A DNA stretch of 64,000 bases from Parietaria judaica (Eukaryota > Streptophyta > Magnoliopsida > Rosales > Urticaceae): contig OX940860.1 in NCBI GenBank assembly GCA_954871525.1, positions 53,618,724 through 53,682,723 of the forward strand. Direction: 5' to 3'. Of this stretch, positions 10,247 to 20,202 are shown piece by piece. Position 1 is the first letter of the stretch. Each line of letters opens with the position of its first letter. A program made the translations under genes and the position numbers. Under the pieces are notes generated by a model, which saw nothing but the letters and a program-made list of their open reading frames with translations, was not told the DNA's origin and did no database searches.

Positions 10247-12162
10247 TTATGAAGGAGGGTTTGTCTCAGATTTCACCATGCTTGAGGAATCTGGTGGTTG
10301 GGAATGGTAGATTGCCGACGCAAGTGAGACTGGCATTATGCATAGAGCTTTCGATTGAAGGAATTGCATTGCGGAACCGACGTTTTCCTCCATTAGCTTA
10401 GCGACTTGTCGTTCGGTTCCGTCGTTCGACCATTTCTCCCAGGCGGGTTGACTTCTCCCGCCGTCACTGCCTTCTTCCTGAATTGTAGAAAGGCAATGGC
10501 ATTTTTGTTATTTCAGTGGCAATCCGTCGTGTATAGATAGATTGCGTAATTTTTCTCGTGATTAATACCTCAACTGAGGATAGTGGAATGTCAGTTACAA
10601 GTGGTGCCACCGCACCAGCTCCGCCCAATCTACTCATGCTTAGAACCTGGAAAGTAGATGAGTAAAATATTCAACAATGAACAGAGAAACTCTTTCTTTT
10701 TCCCTTCTTGAAATGATTATCAAAATAGAACCAAATTCTCATATTGCATGGAAATTAGGTTATTACTTGACCAAATCCTTCGGAAAACACTAGATTTAAG
10801 TGATTATTGCGGGTTTTTACCTTTACTTGAAGCCTAAGGAACTTCACATAATCCACGATTTCATCGAGCATTGCAGCTCTATCCGTCTGCAGAAAGAAGA
10901 AAATTATAAACCTAACGTGATGAACTCGGGAAATGCAAACTAGCCTTACTGTGTAAAGCTTCAATCGAATCATGTCTTTGAAATAAAATTCTAACCCAAA
11001 AGGCTTTGAAAATACATGTCTAATTGGAAAGTAATATTCATCACAGTACTTGACACTACAAAGAAAAATATCATCCCATGTCCCACCACTAAGAAGTTGA
11101 AAATATGAAAACTAAAAATTATAAAACACGAATTAGAACCACTGCGGTCAAAGTCGTAATACACGGTATCTGGGATAAGTCAATCCTATAATGATTTATT
11201 TCGATATGATTGAGATTTCTAATAATTACATGTCCCCACAAAGAATGTTAAAGAATATTACTCATTAACAATCTTAGGAAGCTGCAAATAGGGTATTCTT
11301 TAGAATACTTAACTATGGTTGCTAAGAGACCTCTAAAGCTTCCTATGGGCGTTCTTTACTGTTACGGTAAAACAAAGAGGATGGAATTTACTATCAAACT
11401 ATATCAGAAAATGAAGAAACGGAATACATATACATACAAATAAATTTATTTCGTTCGAAGCCTTGCAAAGAAACGATTTTGTTGCACATACAAATAATTA
11501 ACGATTTTCTTTCTCCACCTCTTCCGGTTAGGGAAATTTGACATAAAATTTACTGTAGAATCTACAATAGTTGAATATTTAATGCAAAAACAGATTCCTT
11601 AATTAATTATTCGAAAGGTTATGAAAGTGAAGACATTTACTTTGTTTACGCTAGGAACAAGCTCCTGCAAAGCCCTGATTCGTTCGGCTATTCTTTCACG
11701 GCGCAACTGCACGGGAAAACGAAGAAAGATGCTTCGAAATCAATTTCGCAGGAATCAAAATGAAGTAATAAATTCAAAATCAAACATACCCGTTCAGCGA
11801 TGCTGTGAGGATCAGTAGCCTGCCCTCGTCGAGCCCTCACTCGTGGCCGCATTGTCGGAGGATGGGGTGGCGTGGCGACGGAACCAGACATCTGCTGGCT
11901 GTGAAATACCTGATACATAAAAAGCAAAAAATTAATAAAAACCAAAACATCTTCGCGAAGGTACAAAAACCAGTATGAACTTTACGATCCGTTCACTAAA
12001 TACCGAAAATAATTCCGATTATTTCTGTAAAATACCTGAAATAATCATAATGTCAAATTTTCAATTGAGCTAATACTTAAATGTTGATTCATAATGAACC
12101 AGGACGAAGTTTGTCAATCTAGTTCTTCAGAACCATTACGAGCTTTACTCTCCATCTCCATT

Positions 12163-12240
<78 letters not shown>

Positions 12241-12750
12241 GTATATATGTATGCAAACGAATTCAGTTTATTTCAGTACCACCGACTGGGCTAAGACTTC
12301 AAAATTGAATCACAAATTAGAAAGCATCAAATAATCTTTCAGTACGATCACGATCACTTCACATGCAAGAAAGCAACTTAAGCATCAAAGCTCGAATTGA
12401 GAATCGAAAATGGAAATGGAAAAGTGAATTCTCACGTTCTTCGCCGCCGAGCCACGGCCTTCAACGATGTCGTCGCGGAAGCGCTTGCCGCTTCCAGAAG
12501 CCTCCTCGGGCTTCAGGAACCCTGGCTTTCCCTGGTCGAGGCTCAGCCCTAGCGGAAACACCGATCCGTGAAACCCTCCGCCGGAGAGGTGGCCGGAGCC
12601 GTCGCCTGAGCTGAGCTGGAGCATCATCTGCGCGCCGGGAGCGCCGGACATTCCGCCGGCGCCGTCGCCGTCGGAGGAGGCGAAGTTGGGGAAGCCGAGA
12701 ATCTGCTCGAGGAAGTCATCGGCGGGAGTGTCGGAGGGGTTGTTGGCCAT
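10247..12750 (-). CDS. UNE12: bHLH transcription factor, UNE12/bHLH59-like, six exons
   Basis: Exons in reading order are 12750-12436, 11909-11790, 11706-11641, 10886-10821, 10646-10569 and 10477-10247. All junctions are GT-AG and every intron falls between codons, giving 291 residues. The start [19 protein letters not shown] matches the conserved N-terminus of this plant family. The basic region and helix 1 ([20 protein letters not shown]) begin near residue 128, and helix 2 runs [19 protein letters not shown]. The bHLH is followed by [13 protein letters not shown] and the C-terminal [19 protein letters not shown] and [13 protein letters not shown] blocks typical of UNE12/bHLH7. bHLH proteins dimerise and bind E-box DNA in the nucleus; Arabidopsis UNE12 was found through a defect in fertilisation. 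Length is close to the usual size of about 300 residues. It is intact, with no sign of decay. Confidence 0.95.
12169..12243. repeat. (AC)n(AT)n microsatellite in UNE12 intron 1
   Basis: About 28 AC units are followed by AT units and a TATATGTATATATG tail. They sit inside the first intron, which spans 11910-12435. The length is likely to vary between individuals. Confidence 0.9.
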
Positions 12751-12880
12751 GGGGCGGAGGAGAGAGAAAGTGCATGCAGGGAGGGAGGAGAGAGAAAGCT
12801 GGAAGGAGTGTTGTAGTGAAACGGAAAGAGACGGCGGAGACACAGAGGGTATAATAATTTATAAAAAGGAGAGGAGGTGG
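12751..12880 (-). promoter_or_regulatory. UNE12-like core promoter and 5' leader
   Basis: On the minus strand a TTTATAAAT box occupies 12865-12857. Transcription would begin near 12830 and give an 80-nt leader rich in CT runs (seen as GAGAGA on the plus strand). Placement is inferred from spacing only. Confidence 0.5.
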
Positions 12881-13111
12881 CTTTTATGTTCGTTAAAAAT
12901 GTCTCCCTTTTACACTAAAGGGTCTGCCTTTCCATCTATTTACGTTCCTCTGCCATTCTCGTTTTCATTTTTTCTTTTTTCTTTCGAAAAAAAGACGGGC
13001 CTCGTTAAACCCTCCGAGTCCCCCGAATCGGTGTGATTCGATAGGGAAGAGTACTCCGTATCAAATTATCATTGGTCACAACTATGCGAGCGTCCCGAAC
13101 AAGGGTCGGGA

Positions 13112-13720
13112 CTATCTGATTACATCATGAATCATTCCAAAGAAGAGGTTCAACACTTGGCGGAACCAAACAGTATTTCTTCTAGACTTAATAGTGAGTT
13201 TCACAAGAACGTGCGCGATTTTATTACAACTTCTCGAATTAGGATAGAAATCTACATACCCCAGCCGAGTAGCTATACGATGTATATCAGAGGTAATGGA
13301 GCCCAAATGTTAAAGAGGGTTAGAGTTACAATCCGACTGTATTCGAATATTCAATCAGCCCTGATCATATGCCCATTCAACTCCTCGACAGATAGCTGAA
13401 GCCTCCGCAAGTTCAGGAGACAACCCGTGCGTGTAGAAATTGATACCCGAAGCAAGGACTTGGTTCTCGTGATTGCGAGCCACTAGGCCAATTCCATAGC
13501 TCTGTCCACGGCCATCAATCGCTCCGTCAACACAAATGTCTACACATCCCACCTCAGGGGGATTCCAAGTCAGTGTAGACGTCTTGTCAAGTTTGCCTTT
13601 AATTCTGAGAGGTAGCTGAGCGTCCCCTCAACAATATTTTTTTGGGTCATTGGTTTACTTCCATTCATGACATTATTTCTATTATTCCATATTTTCCACA
13701 CTAGAATAGCAAATAATGCA
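13112..13720 (-). pseudogene. LINE ORF2 C-terminal RNase H-like relic
   Basis: Reading from 13720 downward, the part up to about 13640 gives a W-K-I-W-N-N-R-N motif typical of the region before the RVT_3 RNase H-like domain. After a frameshift, WNPPEVGCVDICVDGAIDG and ELAEASAICRGVEWAYDQG match that domain. The same frame then continues through two stop codons to a DIHRIATRLGYVDFYPNSRS tail. It is a decayed fragment of a plant non-LTR element or of an RVT_3-domain gene. Element A joins it directly at 13722. Confidence 0.75.
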
Positions 13721-13754
13721 GACGTACAATCTTGCCTAAGGAAGAGGGAATCAA

Positions 13755-14424
13755 AAGTGGGGCCGGTTCACCATCCACTTCTGGGTGACCGGTTAGGACC
13801 CCTCCCATCGACCTGGAGAGCGTACGTTTTGATCTATCACTACCGACGAAATAATAAACACATTTTTAGGGCTTATTTTAAAAATTACGTGTCGTAATAA
13901 ATAAAGCCAAAATATAAACTTTTAATGTGTCATTAATAGACAGTTTATATAGTAAGTTTTTTAACTTAGAAATTAAAAACGTTATTTCCTAAAAACAATG
14001 GCAAGTATAGAATAAAACAAAGGTCTCCATTATTACTGTCACAAGGTCTGCTAACCACACCGCCTCGAGTCACCCTAGTGTGTCCATTCCCTAAGGAAGG
14101 TGTGCTTGTGGGAGGTTTGACACCGTGATAGTTCCAAATGAATATGGGGACGGAGGAATCTTGGAAATGGACCGCGAGTCACCCTAGAGTGACCATTCCC
14201 TAAGGACGACATTTCCAAGAGGATCTCGAGAACCGAAAATAATGGGTTAAGCTTGCACGGAAGTTGGTGCTTCCCGACCGTCTATGGTGATGGTTTATAA
14301 ACATAGAGGACTTTTGTAGTTCTTGTTATGAATATTAATTAAGTTTATGACTAAAACTTAGTTTAACCAAACTACACGGTTGATACCGCGAGTCACCCTA
14401 GAGTGACCATGCCACTAAGGACGG
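13755..14424 (+). repeat. Leader with repeated GAGTCACCCTAGAGTGACC hairpin motifs
   Basis: Three copies of a roughly 38-bp motif, with a near-palindromic GTCACCCTAGAGTGAC core followed by CATTCCCTAAGGA, lie at about 14062-14100, 14171-14210 and 14387-14424. A related stem, CCGGTTCACC..GGGTGACCGG, lies at about 13764-13795. All four are conserved in element B (about 61165, 61461, 61571 and 61787). Repeated structured elements in a retroelement leader could serve RNA dimerisation, packaging or translation; that is inference. Confidence 0.7.
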
Positions 14425-14578
14425 CAACGACGTGTACAGTCGGTTAAATTATCACGAAATAGTTAAAGGGTTTATTTAACGTTTTTCCCATGAACATGTT
14501 TGCATCATGTAACTATTTCAAATAAAATATTTTTCTAAATATTCTACCTATAATAAAGTTTAATAAGTTTCTTTTTCA

Positions 14579-15376
14579 ATGCCAGTTAATATATCTAAAG
14601 CTATTAATGTCTCGGATGATGAAAAAGATTCTTTCAACTCTGGTCCTCCATCTGAGTTTGAGCTACCGATATTTGAAGAAGGCAGTGCTTGGTTCAAGTC
14701 TGATAATGAATATGAGTTACTCAGTTTCTTATTAGACCAGTATCCAAACAAAAGTCAATCCTTCAAAGATTCGGTACTCAAAGCCTCGATGGGTGAAGTT
14801 GAGAGACTAATGAAAAAGGTGAACAAAGTAACGGCTCTTGTCACTCAAGCAATGGCAAAAGATAACAAACGAAAGACTGAATCGAAAGCTGAATTCGGAA
14901 GAAAAGAAAGAAAAGTTGGTTTATCTGCAATGTGCTTCCAATGTGGAACAAGGAAGAGAGTGCGAGGTCAGCTGCGATGCAGACTGCACATGAGTTCACA
15001 AAAGGGTAAGACCTTTTCTGAATTCGAAATTAGTTTTTTATTGGAGAGATTTAAATCTCAGATCCATAGATTAAAATTCTAAAACATTGCAAACGTTTTT
15101 CATGACAGAAGTTGCTTCTGCTAAGAAGAAAAACGTTGATGGAGCTTTATGCATTGAATGCTGGCTCAAACCAAGAGCAAAGGGGCACACAATGTGCCGA
15201 GAACATCTGCGGGCTTGGAGAGGTAATGACTCTTCTGTTAACCCCGAAATTAGTTTTTAATTGGAGAGATTCAAATCTCAGATCCATAGATTAAAATACT
15301 AACACTTGTTCATTTTCTTTCAGGATTCAGCAGGAGCTCTGTTGATGAGAACTCAGCAGGAAACGAAAGCAGCTAG
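14579..15376 (+). CDS. Unrecognised three-exon cargo gene with paired CX2CX11CX2H motifs
   Basis: Proposed exons are 14579-15005, 15109-15222 and 15324-15376. The introns are 15006-15108 and 15223-15323, both GT-AG and both phase 1, and the spliced frame is open for 197 codons. The N-terminal half is acidic, rich in Ser, Glu and Asp. A basic linker follows, then CFQCGTRKRVRGQLRCRLH at the end of exon 1 and CIECWLKPRAKGHTMCREH in exon 2. Both share exactly the spacing C-x2-C-x11-C-x2-H, which suggests zinc binding. The two introns are also related: about 55 bp starting CGAAATTAG is nearly the same in each. This points to duplication of an exon-intron unit. The gene occupies the place of gag in a retroelement. 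I do not recognise the family. It may be captured host sequence or a highly altered gag. Confidence 0.6.
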
Positions 15377-15614
15377 TACTCGAGTGTCTCGAAGAAGGAA
15401 GCATGCTTTGAGTTTATATTCGATTTAAGTTTATTGTTATCATTAATTTTGCATTGTTAAAACCTCGATTTATTTTTGGATATTGATTGCATGGAATTAT
15501 TCTTAATTAATAAAGTTTTTTTTTGAATTATTTTGCAATATCCAAATAAATATAGTGACAGTTATTTTTGTTTCATCTAGTCTTTAATTACTCTAATTGA
15601 TTTATTTAGATCAA
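15377..15614 (+). other. 3'-UTR-like AT-rich spacer of the cargo
   Basis: It contains TTAATAAAGTTT near 15509 and other AT-rich, poly(A)-signal-like words. It has no match to element B until about 15684, where the shared TGACAAAGTCACAAC begins. Confidence 0.45.
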
Positions 15615-17435
15615 ATGTCATTTTTAATCATGATGGTTATAGAGAATGAAATTAGAGGAAATTATTCACAAATGGGATCTTGTGACAAAGTCACAACAAC
15701 GATAACAGTGTCTGTTATCGAAGAGAGTGCGGAAACCACGGTCCCAAATCAGAACCAAGGGGTACTCAGACGTAGTGGGAGGTTCAAAAGACCTGTTGAA
15801 CGCTACGAGCACACCCAGTTGGAATTTCACCTAGCTGTCTCAGACACTAGCGTTGAAGATCCCATAGTCTACAAGCAAGCTATGGTTGATCCTGATAAGG
15901 GAGAATGGCAGGAAGCCATGAACCAAGAAATAGAATCAATGGATTCTAATGAAGTCTGGGAACTTGTAGACTTACCGGATGGCTTCAAAACCATTGGCTG
16001 TAAGTGGGTATACAAGCGAAAGAGAGGAGTGGAAGGGAAGGTTGAAACCTTCAAGGCTAGACTAGTGGCAAAGGGTTTTACCCAGAGGGAAGGTATTGAT
16101 TTCGATGAGACCTTCGCTCCAGTCGCTAAGTATAAGTCCATCCGGATTCTCATGGCCATAGCCTGTAGTCTCAATTATGAGGTTTGGCAGATGGACGTCA
16201 AAACCGCCTTCCTGAACGGGTACATTGACGAAAACATCTATATGGACCAACCAGAAGGGTTCATGCAACAGGGTCAAGAAGGGAAGGTTTGCAGATTACT
16301 CAAATCCATCTATGGTTTGAAGCAAGGTTCCAGATCCTGGAATCTAAGGTTCGATGAAACCATCAAAACCTATGGATTCATTCAAAACGTCACCGAGGCC
16401 TGCATCTATAAACTCAATGACGAAACCGTGGAAATTTTTCTTGTTCTATACGTCGACGATATTCTTCTCATTGGAAACAGTGTGAAGAAATTATCGGATG
16501 TAAAGGTGTGGCTATCTACGCAGTTCCAAATGAAAGACATGGGAGAAGCCAGTTATGTTCTTGGGATCCGTATTTTCAGGGATCGCAACAACAGGCTTCT
16601 GGCCTTATCTCAAGCAGCTTACATTGATAAGGTGCTTGAACGTTTTGCAATGGCAAACTCCAAGGGAGGTAATTTACCGACCAGACATGGAGTGTTCCTC
16701 AGCAGGAAACAATGCCCAACTTCTCCGGAAGAGCAAGATGTGATGAGGCGAATACCCTATGCTTCAGCAGTGGGAAGTCTGATGTATGCTATGCAGTGTA
16801 CTAGGCCAGACATCTGTTACGCTGTGGGAATTGTTAGCAGATACCAATCCAACCCTGGTATGGCTCACTGGACAGCAGTGAAGAACATTCTCAAGTATCT
16901 TCGGAGAACGAGAGACTATATGTTAGTGTTTTCAGGATCAGAACTGAATCCACTAGGATACACTGATTCAGACTTTATGTCTGATAGAGACACGAGAAAA
17001 TCGACGTCAGGAGCGGTGTACACCCTTGCTGATGGAGCGATATTCTGGAGAAGCGTAAAGCAATCCTGTATCGCAGATTCCACAATGGAAGCTGAATACG
17101 TGGCAGCTTGTGAGGCAGCCAAAGAATCAGTTTGGCTCAAGAATTTCTACATAGAACTGGAAGTTGTTCCAGATGTAGATGGGCCCCAAACACTATACTG
17201 TGACAACAGTGGTGCGGTGGCAAATTCTAAAGAGCCCAGAGACCATAACAAGGCGAAACATATAGAACGTAAATACCATCTCATAAGAGAAATAGTGCGT
17301 CATGGCGACGTGAGGGTTGTGAAAATAGCTTCGGAAGACAATCTGGCTGATCCATTCACCAAGACGTTGCCAGAGAAAATATTCATGAGGCATCTGGAAA
17401 GTATGGGTCTGAAAGACATGGGTCATCTTCTTTAA
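15615..17435 (+). CDS. Copia reverse transcriptase and RNase H (element A)
   Basis: An open frame of about 606 codons from the ATG at 15615, although the natural product would be part of a polyprotein. The RT opens at SNEVWELVDLPDGFKTIGCKW, has [16 protein letters not shown] and the catalytic YVDDILLIG box. RNase H follows, with YTDSDF and [16 protein letters not shown], and the frame ends in GHLL. It would copy retroelement RNA into DNA in the cytoplasmic particle. It is intact, with no stop codon, yet no protease or integrase precedes it. It is about 90 percent similar by eye to the same region of element B. Confidence 0.92.
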   Translation: MSFLIMMVIENEIRGNYSQMGSCDKVTTTITVSVIEESAETTVPNQNQGVLRRSGRFKRPVERYEHTQLEFHLAVSDTSVEDPIVYKQAMVDPDKGEWQEAMNQEIESMDSNEVWELVDLPDGFKTIGCKWVYKRKRGVEGKVETFKARLVAKGFTQREGIDFDETFAPVAKYKSIRILMAIACSLNYEVWQMDVKTAFLNGYIDENIYMDQPEGFMQQGQEGKVCRLLKSIYGLKQGSRSWNLRFDETIKTYGFIQNVTEACIYKLNDETVEIFLVLYVDDILLIGNSVKKLSDVKVWLSTQFQMKDMGEASYVLGIRIFRDRNNRLLALSQAAYIDKVLERFAMANSKGGNLPTRHGVFLSRKQCPTSPEEQDVMRRIPYASAVGSLMYAMQCTRPDICYAVGIVSRYQSNPGMAHWTAVKNILKYLRRTRDYMLVFSGSELNPLGYTDSDFMSDRDTRKSTSGAVYTLADGAIFWRSVKQSCIADSTMEAEYVAACEAAKESVWLKNFYIELEVVPDVDGPQTLYCDNSGAVANSKEPRDHNKAKHIERKYHLIREIVRHGDVRVVKIASEDNLADPFTKTLPEKIFMRHLESMGLKDMGHLL

Positions 17436-17440
17436 GTACA

Positions 17441-17449
17441 AGTGGGAGA
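17441..17449 (+). other. Polypurine tract of element A
   Basis: AGTGGGAGA lies one base before the LTR start TGTTGGACAT. It primes plus-strand DNA synthesis in LTR retroelements. Confidence 0.8.
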
Positions 17450-19066
17450 TTGTTGGACATATGTGTCCTTAAACAAGATATTTTATCCATTTGTAAAAGA
17501 TTATGACAAGTCGTTGAATAAAGATGATGCTTATTATGATAATCTTATTATAGTTTCTGGAAGAGTAAAATAGAATGTTTGATTCCTTAGTTCATAAAGG
17601 ATGCAATTATGTTATTATTATCACAAAAGAGTCAATGTGAGGAAGAATTAATAATCATAATAAATGAACTTAAAATGTATGTGACCTGATCAACTGGGTG
17701 GGAGCCCATTAATCGAATAAGGTCATTAATGTGACTAAGTGACAATCCTATTCTGGATTTTGTGTGTGTCACACTCACTAGAAGTACATTAAGTATGAAG
17801 TGTCTTCATACTGGACTGGACCTGACTTAAACTCCGGAAGTTATCATATAAGACCGTCACTGATAACTTGGAGTTGAGTCACTAGTAGATGATCAAATGG
17901 ATATTCGATCTAAGTCCTGAGTGATCTTGAGTCCAAGCTGCTGGCTTGATTGTTCTTTGATTTAACCGTTAAAGAACACGAAATATTACCGCTGTTCCCA
18001 ACACTATTATTTTGGGAACATGATAGTCAGCAGTAAGGGTAGCTTGGTCATAGACATGGGCATCACACAGCTCTCTTCAGAGTGATGATGATTCCCTTGA
18101 TTGTCGGTGGTGAGAAGTGAGAGGTACCCGTGCGCAACTTATGAATCGAAACCATAAGTGGGTCACTCATAATATTACTGACTGAGTCAAGGATGAAAAT
18201 GCAATGAGGGGCATAACAATAGAAACCGCCTGCTCGTGTGTGGATCATCAAGTGAAAGATCAATAACCCGAATTTGATTGTATCAATGGACAACCTGCTG
18301 TTATAAAGGGAATAATATATACCGTATCACTAAAGAGTGCAGCCTCGGGTCTATAGTGGAATCACTTCGAGGTTTGACAAACAACTAGCAGTTCGTTGGA
18401 GCTTAAGTGATACGTGTCCATGGTCCCCAGGATAGCTCCGTAACGGATGATACGTACGTGATTAAATTACATTCTGGATAATGTTTAATCATTTGGCTTG
18501 ACTTATAAAACTGAAAGGTCTGTGGCAGACGTCAGATAGTTTTATCGTTAGCGTGGCAAAAGTACCATATTTTGGTACACGAAATTAACTGATAAAAGAA
18601 AGTTAGAATTTAGATTTCCTATCAGCACCATGTTGTTGGAAATTAAATTCTAAGCAACTTTGCTTTTTGAACCGAGTCATTTCGACTTACGGTTAGTGAT
18701 TTATGGATTTACTAAGTTTATGATCGGTTCCATAAACTTTGAAATTAAATCACATGTCACGAATTTAAATGATGGTGTGGCACCATGACATTTTAATGTG
18801 TGATAATGAGATCAGGAAATATTAATATAATTTAATTATTTGGATTTAATTATTAATATGTTATTAATAATTAATTAATAATTAATAGATTTATATTAAT
18901 AAATAAAAATATATATTTATATATATATCTTTATATGTGTAAATTCGAATTAGGGTTTCATAATATGAAACCCTAGGCAATTCGAATAATATCATTTGGT
19001 CTTTCCATATTTGCGGCATAAGTACCAAATGTTTTGGTATCTTGGCAAATCCCTAAAATCAATTTA

Positions 19067-19560
19067 ATCCATTGGATCGGTTATGATTTAATATCAACCG
19101 TTGGATTAGGATATTGATAAATTCGAATTTAATAACTTGGTAACCAAGTTTCATTTTTTGAATTTGGTTAATTAATTATATTCGTTAGATCGGTCTAAGA
19201 TTTAATCTTTACCGTCGGATTGGAAATTAATTAATTATATATATTTATATAATTTTCGAATTATAGGTTAAGGATAAAATCGAAATTGTTTTTAATAAAT
19301 CTTTTTATATTTGATTTTATCCTAAACTAATTTGATCCATTAGATCGGTTTAAAGATTTATCTCAACCGTTGGATCTAGATAATGATAATTCGAATTTTA
19401 ATATAAATATATATGATAATTCGAATTTAATAAAGATAAGAAGATAAGATTGGATTTTTGATTTATCCAAATCTTTCTTATTTAATTAAATCCATAATTA
19501 ATTATATCCATTGGATTTAGATGAGATTAAATCTGGACCATTGGATTAAGATAATTAATT
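19067..19560 (+). repeat. U3 repeat modules (CCATTGGATCGG ... CAACCGTTGGAT)
   Basis: Four degenerate modules of about 45-50 bp start near 19067, 19181, 19332 and 19507. Each has an ATCCATTGGATC-like left half and an ACCGTTGGAT-like right half. The right half contains the MYB core CNGTTR (for example 19098-19103 and 19367-19372). The modules are conserved in element B at about 58980-59470. They lie just upstream of the promoter, as U3 enhancer repeats would. Confidence 0.65.
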
Positions 19561-19625
19561 ATATTTAATATATAGAATTCGAATTTTAGGGAGGGAATTT
19601 CTCCAATTCGGTTACGGTTTGAGCC

Positions 19626-19633
19626 TATAAATA
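19626..19633 (+). promoter_or_regulatory. LTR TATA box
   Basis: TATAAATA is set in GAGCCTATAAATAGGAGGCTC, which is itself palindromic. The equivalent site in element B reads TATTAATA. Confidence 0.75.
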
Positions 19634-20202
19634 GGAGGCTCATTCTACACATTTTTCACACCTTTCCCCAGAGAAAAATTCGAACTCTCCCTCTTCCTCA
19701 GGGTCTGCGAATTTTCTCGCTAATCTCTCTTTTCTGGTTCGGCTTAGGAGACTATTTCTCCGGAAGCTTAAAAAGAACCATCAGTTAAAATTTTGCGACG
19801 GAGTCCTGCCGGCGAAGCCCACGCTTCTGTACGAGGATTCCAGGAGAATATCCCGGAAGATCACGGGAGTTTCCCTCAGCACTGGCGGAGCCCTGCCCGA
19901 TTCAGAACGCGCAGCCGGAAGTTCTCAATTGAGGTACGGCCTTATGCATTGGGTTAATAAATGCAACCATTTACTGCTTTCTATTTATTTCCTATTATGA
20001 CTAGATTATTAATAATGATATATGAATATTAAATTACATAATATTTATCAGATCTTGTGAAATGGTTATTATCCGATATCCGGACCGTTGGACGGATAAC
20101 AAGTTATTCCGCTTTAAATTAATTTTTTAAATGTTACCCGGACGGTTCGGAGGCTATATTCGTGATAATTTACACGGAATCCGAAACGTGATTCCCAACA
20201 AA

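Larger units (their letters stand above)
13722..20200 (+). mobile_element. Ty1/copia element A, 5'-truncated, with cargo
   Basis: It is homologous to element B from B's position 61124 onward, so the 5' LTR and first kilobase of leader are missing. The order is structured leader (to 14578), unrecognised three-exon gene (14579-15376), reverse transcriptase and RNase H (15615-17435), polypurine tract and a 2750-bp 3' LTR. There is no gag, protease or integrase. The left edge abuts a LINE relic and the right edge a gypsy gag relic. No target-site duplication can be tested. Confidence 0.88.
17451..20200 (+). mobile_element. 3' LTR of element A
   Basis: 2750 bp, starting TGTTGGACAT and ending ATTCCCAACA. 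It is homologous along its length to the 5' LTR of element B (57377-60115), with frequent differences. It carries a TATA box at 19626 and repeated CAACCGTTGGAT-type modules upstream of it. Confidence 0.92.

Noticed and set aside
13037..13111. Short palindromes CGAATCGGTGTGATTCG and GTCCCGAACAAGGGTCGGGAC
   Set aside because: Too short and isolated to assign a role.
15869..17140. Minus-strand frames within element A reverse transcriptase
   Set aside because: Antisense shadows; the same ones occur in element B because the RT is conserved.
18063..18293. 76-codon minus-strand reading frame in element A's LTR, also present in B's LTR (57989-58219)
   Set aside because: It is preserved because the LTRs are homologous; it has no family motif, lies antisense to the LTR, and changes do not look codon-constrained.
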